From positions 248,138 to 312,137 of the forward strand of contig NZ_FOTQ01000003.1 of assembly GCF_900114635.1 (NCBI RefSeq): a DNA stretch of 64,000 nt. Reading direction: 5' to 3'. Of this stretch, positions 52,332 to 61,176 are shown piece after piece. A model generated the notes under the pieces. The model ran no database searches and was not told the DNA's origin. It saw only the letters and a list, made by a program, of their open reading frames with translations. Both the position numbers and the translations under genes were made by a program. Source of the DNA: Shimia aestuarii. Its GTDB lineage: Bacteria > Pseudomonadota > Alphaproteobacteria > Rhodobacterales > Rhodobacteraceae. How positions within the stretch are numbered: position 1 is the first letter of the stretch; the number at the start of each line of letters is the position of its first letter.

Positions 52332-52365
52332 AGATGCAGGCCTGCCGATTGGCAGGCCTGCATCT
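52332..52365 (+). promoter_or_regulatory. Perfect 15-bp intercistronic hairpin dctP-dctQ
   Basis: AGATGCAGGCCTGCC (52332-52346) pairs with GGCAGGCCTGCATCT (52351-52365) around GATT, directly after the dctP stop. Without a T tract, it is more likely to protect the 5' mRNA segment and raise the binding-protein level relative to the membrane subunits than to terminate. Confidence 0.6.
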
Positions 52366-52381
52366 CCTTTGGAGCCAAGCA

Positions 52382-52882
52382 ATGATCAATACAACGTACA
52401 AGGCGCTGCTATACGGTTTGGCCGGCGTTTCCGGCCTGATGCTCGTGTGGATTATGGTCTCTGTCATTGTATCTGTCGTGATGCGCAACATGGGCCTCCA
52501 GCCCTTCGCATGGCTTTTCACATCTGCTGAATACGGCCTTCTTTACATGACGATGCTGGGCGCGCCATGGCTGGTGCGCGAAAAAGGCCATGTGCATATC
52601 GAACTGCTGACAGCCGCTTTGCCCGGTGCCGCCCGCCGCCTTCTGAGCCGCGCCGTGGCCGCCGCCTGCGTGCTGATCTGCGTTATTCTCACATGGAAGG
52701 GAATTGAGCTGGTGATGACCAATATCAAGCGGGGCGATTTCGACACGCGTGCCTATTATTATCCCCGCTGGCTTCTGACCATCGCTTTTCCGCTTTCATT
52801 CGGACTGATGGCTGTTGAATTCTCCCGCTTTGTGTTTGGTCGAGAGCTTATGCATAGCGGCGAAGCAGGGATACACGAATAA
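52382..52882 (+). CDS. dctQ: TRAP transporter small membrane subunit (DctQ)
   Basis: A 166-residue protein with four helices (about 10-35, 45-65, 90-112, 135-155), the normal DctQ layout, including REKGHVHIELL between helices 2 and 3. It bridges the receptor and the large permease. Start at 52382 after TTTGGAG; an upstream TTG/ATG frame would run through the hairpin. Overlaps dctM by one base (TAATG). Confidence 0.86.
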   Translation: MINTTYKALLYGLAGVSGLMLVWIMVSVIVSVVMRNMGLQPFAWLFTSAEYGLLYMTMLGAPWLVREKGHVHIELLTAALPGAARRLLSRAVAAACVLICVILTWKGIELVMTNIKRGDFDTRAYYYPRWLLTIAFPLSFGLMAVEFSRFVFGRELMHSGEAGIHE

Positions 52883-54189
52883 TGGAATGGTTCGAGGCAC
52901 TGGCCCTGCTGCTTGGAACGATTATGCTACTGATGGCGATCGGAATGCCAATTGCGCTGGCCTTTCTGGCGGCCAACATCATCGGCGCATGGGTCTTCAT
53001 GGGTGGCGAACGCGGCGTGATGCAGCTTTTGAACAACGGCCTTGGGGCGCTCACAAAATACGCACTGATGCCCATTCCGCTATTCTTGTTGATGGGTGAG
53101 ATCTTCTTTCACACGGGTCTTGGCGGGCGCATGTTCACCGCGATCGACAAACTCCTTGGCCGCCTGCCGGGACGGCTCAGCTATGTCACGGTTCTGGGCG
53201 GCACCGCCTTTTCCACACTCTCGGGCTCATCCATGGGGTCAACAGCGCTTCTGGGCTCTCTTATGGTCCCAGAGATGAGCCGCCGGGGCTATAAATCTCA
53301 CATGAGTATCGGCCCGATCCTTGGCACGGGCGGTCTTGCGATCATCATTCCGCCCTCGGCTCTGGCCGTGCTTCTGGCAACCCTGGCGCAGATCGACGTG
53401 GCAGCGCTTCTCATCGCCGGTGTTGTTCCGGGATTGGTCCTTGCGGGGTTTTACATTGCGACGATCTGGCTGCAGACCCGAATCGACCCGACAGCCGCCC
53501 CGGCCTATGACGTGGCACCGATGTCATTCCTATCAAAGCTGGGTCTTTTGCTGCGCGAAGTCATCCCGATGGTCAGCGTTATGGTCATCATCATCGCGCT
53601 GATGATCCGGGGGTTCGTCACCCCCTCCGAGGCCGCGGCCTTTGGCGCGCTGGGTGTTTTGATCCTGGCCGCGATTTTCCGCTGTCTGACATGGAAGGCG
53701 ATGAAGAAATCGGTCATCGGCGCGCTCAAGGTCACGCTCATGGCCTATCTGATCGTTTTTGGTTCGGCCACGTTCAGCCAGCTTCTGGCCTTCTCGGGGG
53801 CATCGCGGGGGCTTGTGACTTGGGCGACCAGCTTTGACCTTGCGCCTTTGGCTATGCTGCTTGTGATGTTCGCCGTGCTGCTGCTTCTCGGCATGTTCAT
53901 GGAGCAGATCTCGATCATGTTGTTGACGGTGCCGATATTCTTTCCGCTTGCTCAGACGCTTGGCTTTGATCCGATCTGGTTCGCGCTCATCATGTTGCTT
54001 TCCCTGGAGATCAGTTTTACCACACCGCCCTTTGGATTATTGCTGTTCGTGATGAAAGGGGTGGCGCCCGCAGGAACAACCATGCGTGAGATATACACGT
54101 CGGCTTTTCCGTTCATCTTCTGCTCCCTGTTCTTGGTGGCACTACTGATCGCTTTTCCGCAATTGGCTCTTTGGTTGCCATCGCTTTAG
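52882..54189 (+). CDS. dctM: TRAP transporter large permease (DctM)
   Basis: A 435-residue sodium-coupled permease with about 12 helices. The DctM motifs are clear: IGMPIALAFLAANIIG, GTAFSTLSGSSMGSTALLGS (first hairpin), GTGGLAIIIPPSALAV and LEISFTTPPFGLLLFVMKG (second hairpin). It completes the importer for the pathway substrate. Last gene of the rightward operon; the accessory region begins right after it. Confidence 0.92.
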   Translation: MEWFEALALLLGTIMLLMAIGMPIALAFLAANIIGAWVFMGGERGVMQLLNNGLGALTKYALMPIPLFLLMGEIFFHTGLGGRMFTAIDKLLGRLPGRLSYVTVLGGTAFSTLSGSSMGSTALLGSLMVPEMSRRGYKSHMSIGPILGTGGLAIIIPPSALAVLLATLAQIDVAALLIAGVVPGLVLAGFYIATIWLQTRIDPTAAPAYDVAPMSFLSKLGLLLREVIPMVSVMVIIIALMIRGFVTPSEAAAFGALGVLILAAIFRCLTWKAMKKSVIGALKVTLMAYLIVFGSATFSQLLAFSGASRGLVTWATSFDLAPLAMLLVMFAVLLLLGMFMEQISIMLLTVPIFFPLAQTLGFDPIWFALIMLLSLEISFTTPPFGLLLFVMKGVAPAGTTMREIYTSAFPFIFCSLFLVALLIAFPQLALWLPSL

Positions 54190-54647
54190 TTTGGTCTCCC
54201 ATTAGGAGCGGAAGATCGTGTCTCCCCGAAAACACGAGACCACCGGATCTGCTGCGATTTGAAAACGGTACGCGTATGGCGGCCCAGGGTTTCAGCCAAT
54301 CCGCCGCAGCCAAAGCAAGGATCAGGAAAACCTGAAATACTCAACGTAATGTCGTGTAGCGTAACGGGGGCGCTCCATTTCAGCTTGCCAGCCACCATGT
54401 GCCAGGATCCGCCGCGAGCCAATTCGGGAATTGAGCCGACACTCGTCATTACTGTCACCCTCCCGCTTAATCTCACACTCGACACGTCATTCCACTTGCT
54501 TCTGACAAATCCTCTAAGACCTTTCGCGCCTACCAAGTCTCGAAAAACGGCCATTCGACTGACAAGCAGCATTCGTTGCTCTGGGCTCAAACCGGCCCAA
54601 TGCGCCTGCGGCATTGCACAAAGAACATCCGCTCGGACAACAGCCAT
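54186..54647 (-). CDS. Hypothetical protein (weak)
   Basis: A 153-residue open frame on the minus strand of an AT-richer stretch, starting at an ATG with ACAGGA upstream. Composition is fairly protein-like (PEQRMLLVSRMAVFRDLVG, FPDPCFGCGGLAETLGRHTR with three Cys), but no family is recognised and it overlaps the dctM end by four bases. If it is not a gene, 54190-54722 holds nothing that I can name. Confidence 0.3.
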   Translation of the reverse strand: MAVVRADVLCAMPQAHWAGLSPEQRMLLVSRMAVFRDLVGAKGLRGFVRSKWNDVSSVRLSGRVTVMTSVGSIPELARGGSWHMVAGKLKWSAPVTLHDITLSISGFPDPCFGCGGLAETLGRHTRTVFKSQQIRWSRVFGETRSSAPNGRPN

Positions 54648-54722
54648 TCAATATTCCTGTAAACTGAGACGTCAGCGCGGTGCTGATGTCTGGGCCTGGG
54701 GGGGAGGATTGGAGGGCATACC

Positions 54723-55355
54723 ATGCCAGGAATCCAACTTCCCGCCGTCACCCCGAAACGAAGAGCCTGGAACAAGGGCCGGATTATTGGCCAGAAACGA
54801 CCGCTGCTACCGAAACAGGTGTGGGCGATCCGTGCCCGGCTGGAACTTGCCGGCAATCTGCGTGATCTTGCGCTTTTCAATGTTGCCATCGACAGCAAAT
54901 TGCGTGGATGCGATCTGGTCGGGCTGACGGTGGCCGACCTGGTGCGGGATGACCGGGTGCGCGAACGCGTCTCGGTGATCCAGAGCAAGACCAAACGCCC
55001 AGTTCAGTTTGAACTCACTGAAAACACCCGCGATTGCGTTGCCGCTTGGGCCAAGTCTCCGGAGATGATCGGTTGTCGGTACATGTTCCCAAGCAGGTTT
55101 CACGACCGTCCGCATATCTCGACGCGGCAGTATGGCCGGCTCGTGGGCGATTGGGTCACGGCGATCGGGCTGGAACCGAGCGGATACGGCACGCATTCGT
55201 TGCGACGAACCAAGGCAGCGGAGATTTACCGTAAGACAGGCAACCTTCGAGCGGTACAACTTCTGCTTGGTCACACGAAGATCGATAGCACGGTCCGATA
55301 TCTCGGTGTTGAACTCGAAGATGCGTTGAGCATTGCAGAGCGAATCGACATTTGA
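54723..55355 (+). CDS. Small tyrosine recombinase / integrase
   Basis: A 210-residue catalytic-domain-type tyrosine recombinase. All active residues are visible: Arg61 (SKLRGCDL), Lys89 (QSKTKRP), His158 and Arg161 (THSLRRTKAA), His184 (LLGHTKID) and nucleophile Tyr193 (VRYLG). The usual N-terminal core-binding SAM-like domain is short or absent, as in several plasmid- and island-borne recombinases. It lies 534 bases after the TRAP operon and may have moved the catabolic cassette into or next to tRNA-Ala; that link is inference. Confidence 0.88.
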   Translation: MPGIQLPAVTPKRRAWNKGRIIGQKRPLLPKQVWAIRARLELAGNLRDLALFNVAIDSKLRGCDLVGLTVADLVRDDRVRERVSVIQSKTKRPVQFELTENTRDCVAAWAKSPEMIGCRYMFPSRFHDRPHISTRQYGRLVGDWVTAIGLEPSGYGTHSLRRTKAAEIYRKTGNLRAVQLLLGHTKIDSTVRYLGVELEDALSIAERIDI

Positions 55356-55606
55356 AGAATAGTTGGCGGGCGGCATGTGCCGTTCGCCAATCTGAACCAG
55401 TCCTTCGCGCTTGATGCAGCAGAGGTTTGGATTGAGCCCTTTGTTGCGGATGCTGCATCACACGAGAAAGGGAGCTAAGTTCCGGATAGGGGACTTTCGC
55501 TGCGCCTGCTCGCTTCAAGGCGCCCTGTCTTGTGGCTAAAGTCGGCTGAGCGGGTAGGACATTCTTTGGATGCAAGGCGAAAATCGTACCTAATTTGGGC
55601 GTGCGT

Positions 55607-56071
55607 ATGACGCTTCTTCAATTTAGGCTGTTCCATCAGAGTCCTCAGCCTTGTTTCACTTTCATGTTAATGCGACAAGTCGTTTGCAAAAATGAGCAAA
55701 GTGCTGAAACTAAATGCGAAACCTTAAGTGAAGACAGGCCAGGATTGGAGACAGGTAGTCTAGCCCTCATGTTATTGGCAAGTATCGCGCCTTTCGCTCT
55801 TCTAGCGCGATGGCATGAAGCTTTTGGCATACTGGGTGTATGTGGTCTGCTGACAGGTCTGTTTTACGGGTGGATATGGCTACTCGAACGCAGGGCGATC
55901 CGCTTACTCCAAGAGAGATACGGCCATCTGGATATCTATCCCAAAGATCATCTCCCCCGAGGCTGGCATAGCATCGTGAAGGATTTCGAGATGCATGTTT
56001 TGCTGTCAATCTGGGTGGTCGGCACGCTTCTCTTTTTTGTGAAATTCATTTCCGATTTGGATCGGCGCTGA
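55607..56071 (+). CDS. Hypothetical membrane protein
   Basis: About 154 residues (start uncertain; ATG 55607 or 55664). Two adjacent hydrophobic segments (LALMLLASIAPFALLA and ILGVCGLLTGLFYGWIWLL) and a third near the C-terminus (VLLSIWVVGTLLFFVKFI) flank a polar cytosolic-type loop. No family recognised. Lies in the AT-richer accessory region. Confidence 0.5.
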   Translation: MTLLQFRLFHQSPQPCFTFMLMRQVVCKNEQSAETKCETLSEDRPGLETGSLALMLLASIAPFALLARWHEAFGILGVCGLLTGLFYGWIWLLERRAIRLLQERYGHLDIYPKDHLPRGWHSIVKDFEMHVLLSIWVVGTLLFFVKFISDLDRR

Positions 56072-56234
56072 TCTGACCAGGTTTACTTTGCAGTGCCAGG
56101 ACTGCGGCATCACATGGCGTGCTTGGTGTGCAGTCGATCGCATCCATCGTCCGGTGAGGTTTGATCGACATCACTGAGAGTTTCGAAGACCTGTGCAAAG
56201 CTTCGCGAACCAAGTGCGTGGAGGTACGAGAAAC

Positions 56235-56843
56235 ATGACGAGGCGTAGAAAGGTAGCGATCTTGATCTGTGCGATCATCGCAGCACCATTTGTCTTGTTC
56301 TATGGCTACTTCATCTGCGCGATCCCTCTGCTTTGGCCCTATTACGAGCCGCAAATGGAGGGTGCTGAAATCATCGATCCAGCGGCATGGTTCTTACCTC
56401 GCACGAATTCTACGCCCTATGCGAAGTTTCCACTCGGCCATGGACAGTACGTGAAGGTTTTCTCCAACTGCTATCCACTCAAAGAGCAAGGGTATCGGGC
56501 TTGTGCGATCAAGATGCATTTTACCATTTCCACCGGAACCGAAATCTCCTTCGCAGACATGCCTATTGTTGCGAAGTCACCGGATGGTGAGGATTTGGTA
56601 GATGTAAAATTGTACGAGGAATTCGCAGGAAGATTGCCAAATGTCGTTCGTGACGGTCAAGTATTTGTCGAATACTCTGCTTTCATGCAGGTAGCCATGG
56701 TCTCGCTCAAAGCCTCGACGGGATACGCCTACACCGCCAATATTCCGGACATTATTATTGGAGCTGAGCGAATTTCTCTGCCCGAAATACGGTTCACTCG
56801 CGTTGACAACCTGACATGCGTCGGAGTTTTCTCTAACTTCTAG
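56235..56843 (+). CDS. Hypothetical membrane-anchored protein
   Basis: A 202-residue protein with an N-terminal signal anchor (KVAILICAIIAAPFVLFYGYF) followed by a beta-rich extracytoplasmic domain. Start at 56235 with GAGGTACGAG upstream. Two Cys (FSNCYPL and YRACAIK) could form a disulfide. No recognised family. Confidence 0.6.
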   Translation: MTRRRKVAILICAIIAAPFVLFYGYFICAIPLLWPYYEPQMEGAEIIDPAAWFLPRTNSTPYAKFPLGHGQYVKVFSNCYPLKEQGYRACAIKMHFTISTGTEISFADMPIVAKSPDGEDLVDVKLYEEFAGRLPNVVRDGQVFVEYSAFMQVAMVSLKASTGYAYTANIPDIIIGAERISLPEIRFTRVDNLTCVGVFSNF

Positions 56844-56844
56844 G

Positions 56845-57200
56845 TAGTGTCTGAGCAACGTCTCCCGCTATTGCGAGAAAGCCGTTTGAGCGCCACGGCA
56901 AGCGGAGAGTCGGACGAATTGGCCGGATTCGGTGTTTCTAGCCAGCTTGCGTCTGGACGCGGTGCCTGCAGATCATAAAGACCGTCTTCAAGTGGTAGCA
57001 AGGTGTGGCGCCGAAAAGCCCAATCATTCTTCTTCTTCGGTGAGAACGCTGAAAGGCAGCGCCACCAGCACCGTTCTTCGATCTCGGCCGTCTCTCGAAT
57101 CCGCCCTTTCACGACCATTATCGGGTTGATCCCGAGTTCCCTGCTCAGCGCTGCGGTCGAAGTTTGCAGTCGCTATCTTACTGCTCAGATGGCGGCGATC
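56845..57200 (-). pseudogene. Decayed IS481-type transposase fragment
   Basis: On the minus strand, parts of an IS481-type transposase appear in different frames: ALSRELGINP then MVVKGRIR in one, SVLTEEEE in another, and AFRRHTLLPLEDGLYDLQ back in the first. In intact relatives these follow in one frame (LSRELGINPTTV, VLTEEEEA, AFRRHTLLPLDDCLYALQ). So the remnant has at least two frameshifts and lacks the DDE catalytic half. The rest of 56844-57598 shows no gene. Confidence 0.65.
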
Positions 57201-57598
57201 TAGGTAGTCGTGGGCTTCTACCTAATTGTTTTTCTTGGAGGGAGAAGGAAAGCCGCTCCGAATAGTACACACAAAGATACAAAGATTAGAACCTTCGGGT
57301 CTGGAACCACCTCAAGACGGGCCATTTTCAAAACGAACGCGAACAATAGCGCCCCAAAAACAGAACCCAAGGCTAAAGCCAAGATTGGCGGCGTCCGGCG
57401 TGAACGTCGCCTACCGATAGGCGAATGTCTCCGGATCGAAAGAGACGGCTAAAGAGCAAGAACTTGGCGCTCTTGGCGAACGGCCGGTTTCATGCAGCCC
57501 GAACTCAGCGACCTGCCGCGGTGGCATTGGGCGGGTCAGAGCCCAAGGCCGACTTTCGAGAATTGCGTCAGTGTCAGAAGTATGCCGAGCTCAAAGGA
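57201..57598. other. Non-coding stretch
   Basis: About 400 bases between the transposase remnant and the WG-repeat gene with only short, biased frames. No RNA or repeat recognised. Confidence 0.4.
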
Positions 57599-58930
57599 TC
57601 AGTTGCAGCCTGAAGCGAATGAATAGATTTCGACACCGTCTTGATTGACGTACCGCTCTCTGCCATCGCCGTAGACGAAAGCAAGATCTGGGCGGAATGG
57701 GCTTCCTCGTAGCCGCTTGTCGTCAAATGTGATGGCCATCCGGCCTTCAGGGTCGATGTAGCCGGAGCCATCTTCAAAGGTGACATATGCAAGGCCGCCC
57801 GAGAAGTCGGTGGCCTGCTTGAACAGGGCTGGGATCGCAATATTTCCCGCCTCGTCGAGGTAACCAAACTTGCCCGCGTCTTCAAAAACAGCGCGTCCCT
57901 CATAGACCATCCCGATTGACGTAAATACTGGTTCGATTAGGACTTCGCCGGACCTTGTATCGATCAACCCAACGACCTGTTGGCGACGCTTCACATCGAT
58001 GTACTTCCTGATCGGGCTTAGTTTCCCGCCTTCGAAGTGAAACTGGCCAAAGTTCGACATTAAGCGCTTGTTCGGCTCACGGGGTTCCACGGTGAAATTG
58101 CCTGACCGATCAATGAAGCCGGCTGCATTGCCTAACCTCACCTCGGCGACGCCGTCACCGAACGGAGCGGCCCCGTCAAAACTGGGCTCGATCTGCCATT
58201 CGTTGCTTGCGACGTTGAAGTAACCCGCCTTTCCCTCGACGACGACATTCACCAAGTCCTCCGAAACCACGTGAACTTGATCGAACTGCGCATCTGCTAG
58301 CATCTCACCACTAGCATGCAGAACTCCTTGCTTGCCTCTGGTTTCAAACATCAGGTACGGGCCATGCGTTAGGAAGCGTATGATGTCGTATACCGGCTCT
58401 ACGATGTAGTTGCCGTCGTCGGCGATAAGGCCCCACCAACCGTCGACCATCACGACGGAGGCGCCTTCACGGAAACCTGATGCGTAGTCGTAGTTGAACG
58501 AGATCACCTCGGCCCCAGTGGCATCGATGAAGCCCCACTTTCCATCGCGGGATACCGCGGCTACCCCGTCGCGGAAACCGTAGACCATGTCATAGACAGG
58601 AGGAACAATCTCTCCTGAAGGACCTACGAAGCCCCATTTCATTCCGACGTGGCCAGAGGAAACGGCGACAGCAACCGGTCCGTCCGCGCCGAGAACATTG
58701 GGGGCATATCTGAGGTCGGTACACCCGGGGAAGGGGAAACGGAGGCCCTGCAGGCTGTCGTAACTCGGCGGTGTGATGACGTCTCCTGCCTCAGAGATGA
58801 ACCCCCACTTTCCGTCCACGAGAATTGGGTAAAGCAGACCTGATCCGGCAGTTTCCTGAGCGTGGGACGGCATTGCTGCTTCAAGCAATAGAAGGCACGG
58901 AAGCAACAACCCAAGTGGCCTAAACTTCAT
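57599..58930 (-). CDS. Secreted WG-repeat protein
   Basis: A 443-residue protein with a signal peptide (LGLLLPCLLLLEAAMPSHA) and about ten WG-type beta repeats: DGKWGFIS, MKWGFVGPSG, DGKWGFIDATG, DGWWGLIADDG, RGKQGVLHASG, EGKAGYF, AAGFIDRSG, GLIDTRSG, AGKFGYLDEAG, DGSGYIDPEG. The function of WG repeats is unknown; a ligand- or surface-binding role is often assumed. Start 58930 follows AGGAGAGCGAAG and overlaps the end of the disrupted membrane-protein gene by 11 bases, so the two were probably one operon. Confidence 0.85.
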   Translation of the reverse strand: MKFRPLGLLLPCLLLLEAAMPSHAQETAGSGLLYPILVDGKWGFISEAGDVITPPSYDSLQGLRFPFPGCTDLRYAPNVLGADGPVAVAVSSGHVGMKWGFVGPSGEIVPPVYDMVYGFRDGVAAVSRDGKWGFIDATGAEVISFNYDYASGFREGASVVMVDGWWGLIADDGNYIVEPVYDIIRFLTHGPYLMFETRGKQGVLHASGEMLADAQFDQVHVVSEDLVNVVVEGKAGYFNVASNEWQIEPSFDGAAPFGDGVAEVRLGNAAGFIDRSGNFTVEPREPNKRLMSNFGQFHFEGGKLSPIRKYIDVKRRQQVVGLIDTRSGEVLIEPVFTSIGMVYEGRAVFEDAGKFGYLDEAGNIAIPALFKQATDFSGGLAYVTFEDGSGYIDPEGRMAITFDDKRLRGSPFRPDLAFVYGDGRERYVNQDGVEIYSFASGCN

Positions 58931-59608
58931 CTTCGCTCTCCTGTTTTCTTTTCCCGTAACTGGCGTATGCGAGCGAAATTGCTCCAGCAGCGAACTGCGC
59001 AAAGAGGAACACCAGCGGAGTTAACGGCCAGAAATTCTGCCTTATCGCGATATTTTCATAGCTGTGCTGCGTCCTGTTCCAGCTTGCGTATAGATCAATA
59101 GTTGGACCCGACTGGCGACCGAACAAGACGAATACGTTCGAACCTCGCGCGCTCGGAACACGACCGGCGACGACGCGCCAGCCCTGCGCAATAAGATGCT
59201 CTTCGAGGCCACTTAGGGCCGCCAGCGTTTCGCCCTGCGGGTCAAGATGATAGATGATGCCCGGACCGCTGGTGGAATTTCCGAACGGATCAGGCGTTAC
59301 AAGTGAGACCTCAAGGTTGGCTCGGTCAAGAATGCTTTCGGATCGAAGAAGCAGTTCCAGACTTGCCATGCCGTACGGCAGGTATCCGCAAGCAGGAACT
59401 CCGACAATCGTCACAAAAAGTGCAAGCGTCGGAGAGACCGAGCGAAATCGACCCTTTGATCGCATTGCGACCGTCCAGATGCCCCATGCAGCGTATGGCA
59501 CGAGCAGGATCGGGGCAATGAATAAGATGAGCCCAGACGCGGCACCCAGAGGTGGTCCTAGGTTTTCGACCAGTTTTCAGCCTTGTTAAGGTGGATCAGG
59601 TTTTCATT

Positions 59609-60439
59609 TCAGGCTGCTAATCTCATTGGTTCTGCTTTGCTGGCATGGGCTTCATCGGGGGTCAATATGCCGTGTGTCGAGTGGGGGCGCTCAGCGTTGT
59701 AGTAGGTCAGCCATTTTCCGATGCCAGCCTTCGCCACTGAGCCTTTTTCAAAGGCATGCAGATAAACGCATTCATACTTCAGCGACCGCCACAGCCGCTC
59801 GATCATGCGGTTGTCGCGCCAGGCACCTTTGCCGTCCATGCTGATTTTGATTTTTGCGTCCGTCAGCACGTCGATCCAGGCACCACTGGTGAACTGGCTG
59901 CCCTGGTCTGTGTTGAATATTTCCGGCTTACCGTGCTTGACCAAAGCCTCTTTCAGGGCCTCAACGCAGAAGTCCGCGTCCATGCTGTTGGACAGTCTCC
60001 AGGCAAGGACCTTGCGGCTGAACCAATCCATGATCGCTACCAGATACAAAAAGCCACGTCGCATTGGGATATAGGTAATATCAGCGCACCAGACCTGATT
60101 GGGGCGATCGATTGCCACGTTCCTGAGCAGATATGGCCAGATTTTGTGCTGTGGATGCTTCTTGCTGGTGTTGGGCTCCTGGTAAATCGGCACCAGCCGC
60201 ATGAGACGCATCAAGCGACGCACACGATGCCGCCCGCATTTGTGGGTGTTGCGCTGCATAAAGCGCGCCATTTGGCGTGATCCATACCAGGGCGTTTCCA
60301 GAAACTGCCTGTCGATGATTTCCATGAACCGCAGGTTCTCAGCACTCTCGCCCTTCGGCTCATAATACAGATTGGACCGTGCCAGCGTCAAAAGTGCACA
60401 CTGGCGGCGAACGCTCAGCTTATGATCTCTGCTCACCAT
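59609..60439 (-). CDS. IS3-family transposase OrfB (DDE)
   Basis: A 276-residue integrase-core transposase. DDE residues: Asp in VWCADITYI, Asp in FNTDQGSQFTS, Glu in NRMIERLWRSLKYE. The N-terminal HTH_21-type region (KLSVRRQCALLTLARSNLYY) precedes rve. It overlaps the end of orfA at an A6 run (GGCAAAAAATGG), in the -1 frame relative to orfA, as expected for programmed frameshifting to an OrfAB fusion. Confidence 0.93.
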   Translation of the reverse strand: MVSRDHKLSVRRQCALLTLARSNLYYEPKGESAENLRFMEIIDRQFLETPWYGSRQMARFMQRNTHKCGRHRVRRLMRLMRLVPIYQEPNTSKKHPQHKIWPYLLRNVAIDRPNQVWCADITYIPMRRGFLYLVAIMDWFSRKVLAWRLSNSMDADFCVEALKEALVKHGKPEIFNTDQGSQFTSGAWIDVLTDAKIKISMDGKGAWRDNRMIERLWRSLKYECVYLHAFEKGSVAKAGIGKWLTYYNAERPHSTHGILTPDEAHASKAEPMRLAA

Positions 60440-60741
60440 TTTTTGCCTCGCGTCCCGAGCAACCGATGCGAGGCTTCGGCCAAAAAATCCCGCTCCACGA
60501 CCAACTGCCCAATCTTGGAATGCAGCTTGTCGACGTCAGCCGCGCTCACTTGTTCTGGGGCCGCTCCTCGGCGTGTAAATGCTGTCGACATGTTCTCTAT
60601 CGCTGCACGTTTCCAAGTGCCGATCTGCGTCGGATGAACTCCGTATTTCTTGGACAATTCCGCCAGCGTCAGCTCCTCACGGATCGCTTCAAGCGCAACC
60701 TTGGCTTTGAACTCTGGCGAATGGTTCTTTCGTTTCTTCAT
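60433..60741 (-). CDS. IS3-family transposase OrfA
   Basis: A 102-residue helix-turn-helix protein (KKRKNHSPEFKAKVALEAI, LTLAELSKKYGVHPTQIGTW) with a C-terminal leucine-zipper-like part (KLHSKIGQLVVERDFLAEAS). Binds the IS ends and regulates transposition. The GKKW ending lies on the A6 frameshift run. Confidence 0.92.
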   Translation of the reverse strand: MKKRKNHSPEFKAKVALEAIREELTLAELSKKYGVHPTQIGTWKRAAIENMSTAFTRRGAAPEQVSAADVDKLHSKIGQLVVERDFLAEASHRLLGTRGKKW

Positions 60742-60896
60742 TCTGGATCACTTCTTTCGTCATGCGATCCACCTTAACGAATGGTCCGAATTTCCGCGAC
60801 CACCTCTCCCACCATGGTGACGGATGTTAGGGTGCCCAGACATGCACTGATGCAGAACACTGTTAACAAACCGTTAAGCTTACTATCTGACTGCAT

Positions 60897-61176
60897 AATA
60901 TGACCGTAACCAAGGGCCGCCCTATCGCATTGATTTATGTCAAGGGCGGTTTTGTCCGCAACTCGGTCATCGCGCCTGATCTTGGGAATGTCTGCTGTCG
61001 GCAAAAGCGGACGTTCAGGCCCGAAACCGCGTTTTGACGGCCTTGGATGACCGCTAAGCGCCCAACAGCGGTCACCTGACAGAAACAGTCAGATGACGGC
61101 ATCGAGCCCGAAGCAGGCGTTCTAAAACCGACCAAAATCATTGGTAGCAACTGGACCGCGAAAATGTTCTCGGAAC
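60897..61176. other. Intergenic stretch
   Basis: 280 bases between the split gene's start and the cyclase gene's 3' end. Small frames only. Nothing recognised apart from a CAACAGCGGTCACC-type motif near 61065 of a sort common in such genomes. Confidence 0.35.

Larger units (their letters stand above)
59548..60807 (-). mobile_element. IS3-family insertion sequence
   Basis: A 1260-bp element encoding OrfA and OrfB leftward. Ends carry imperfect inverted repeats: AGAGGTGGTC at 59548-59557 and GACCACCTCT at 60798-60807, with a second shared block GTTAAGGTGGATC further in on both ends. It is flanked by CCC on each side, consistent with a 3-bp target duplication, and removal restores an open frame in the host gene. 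OrfB is intact, so the element may be active or recent. Confidence 0.85.
58920..60896 (-). pseudogene. Membrane-protein gene split by the IS3-family element
   Basis: The 3' part (58920-59547) and a 5' part (60808-60896, ATG at 60896) lie on either side of the IS. Removing 59548-60807 and one copy of the 3-bp duplication (CCC on the plus strand) joins ACC ATG GTG GGT GCC GCG in frame and gives a 237-residue protein: a short N-terminus with a hydrophobic segment (LLTVFCISACLGTLTSVTMV) running into GLILFIAPILLVPYAAWGIW, a soluble middle, and a final helix (WPLTPLVFLFAQFAAGAISL). No family recognised. A GTG at 59501 could still give a shorter product. Confidence 0.8.
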
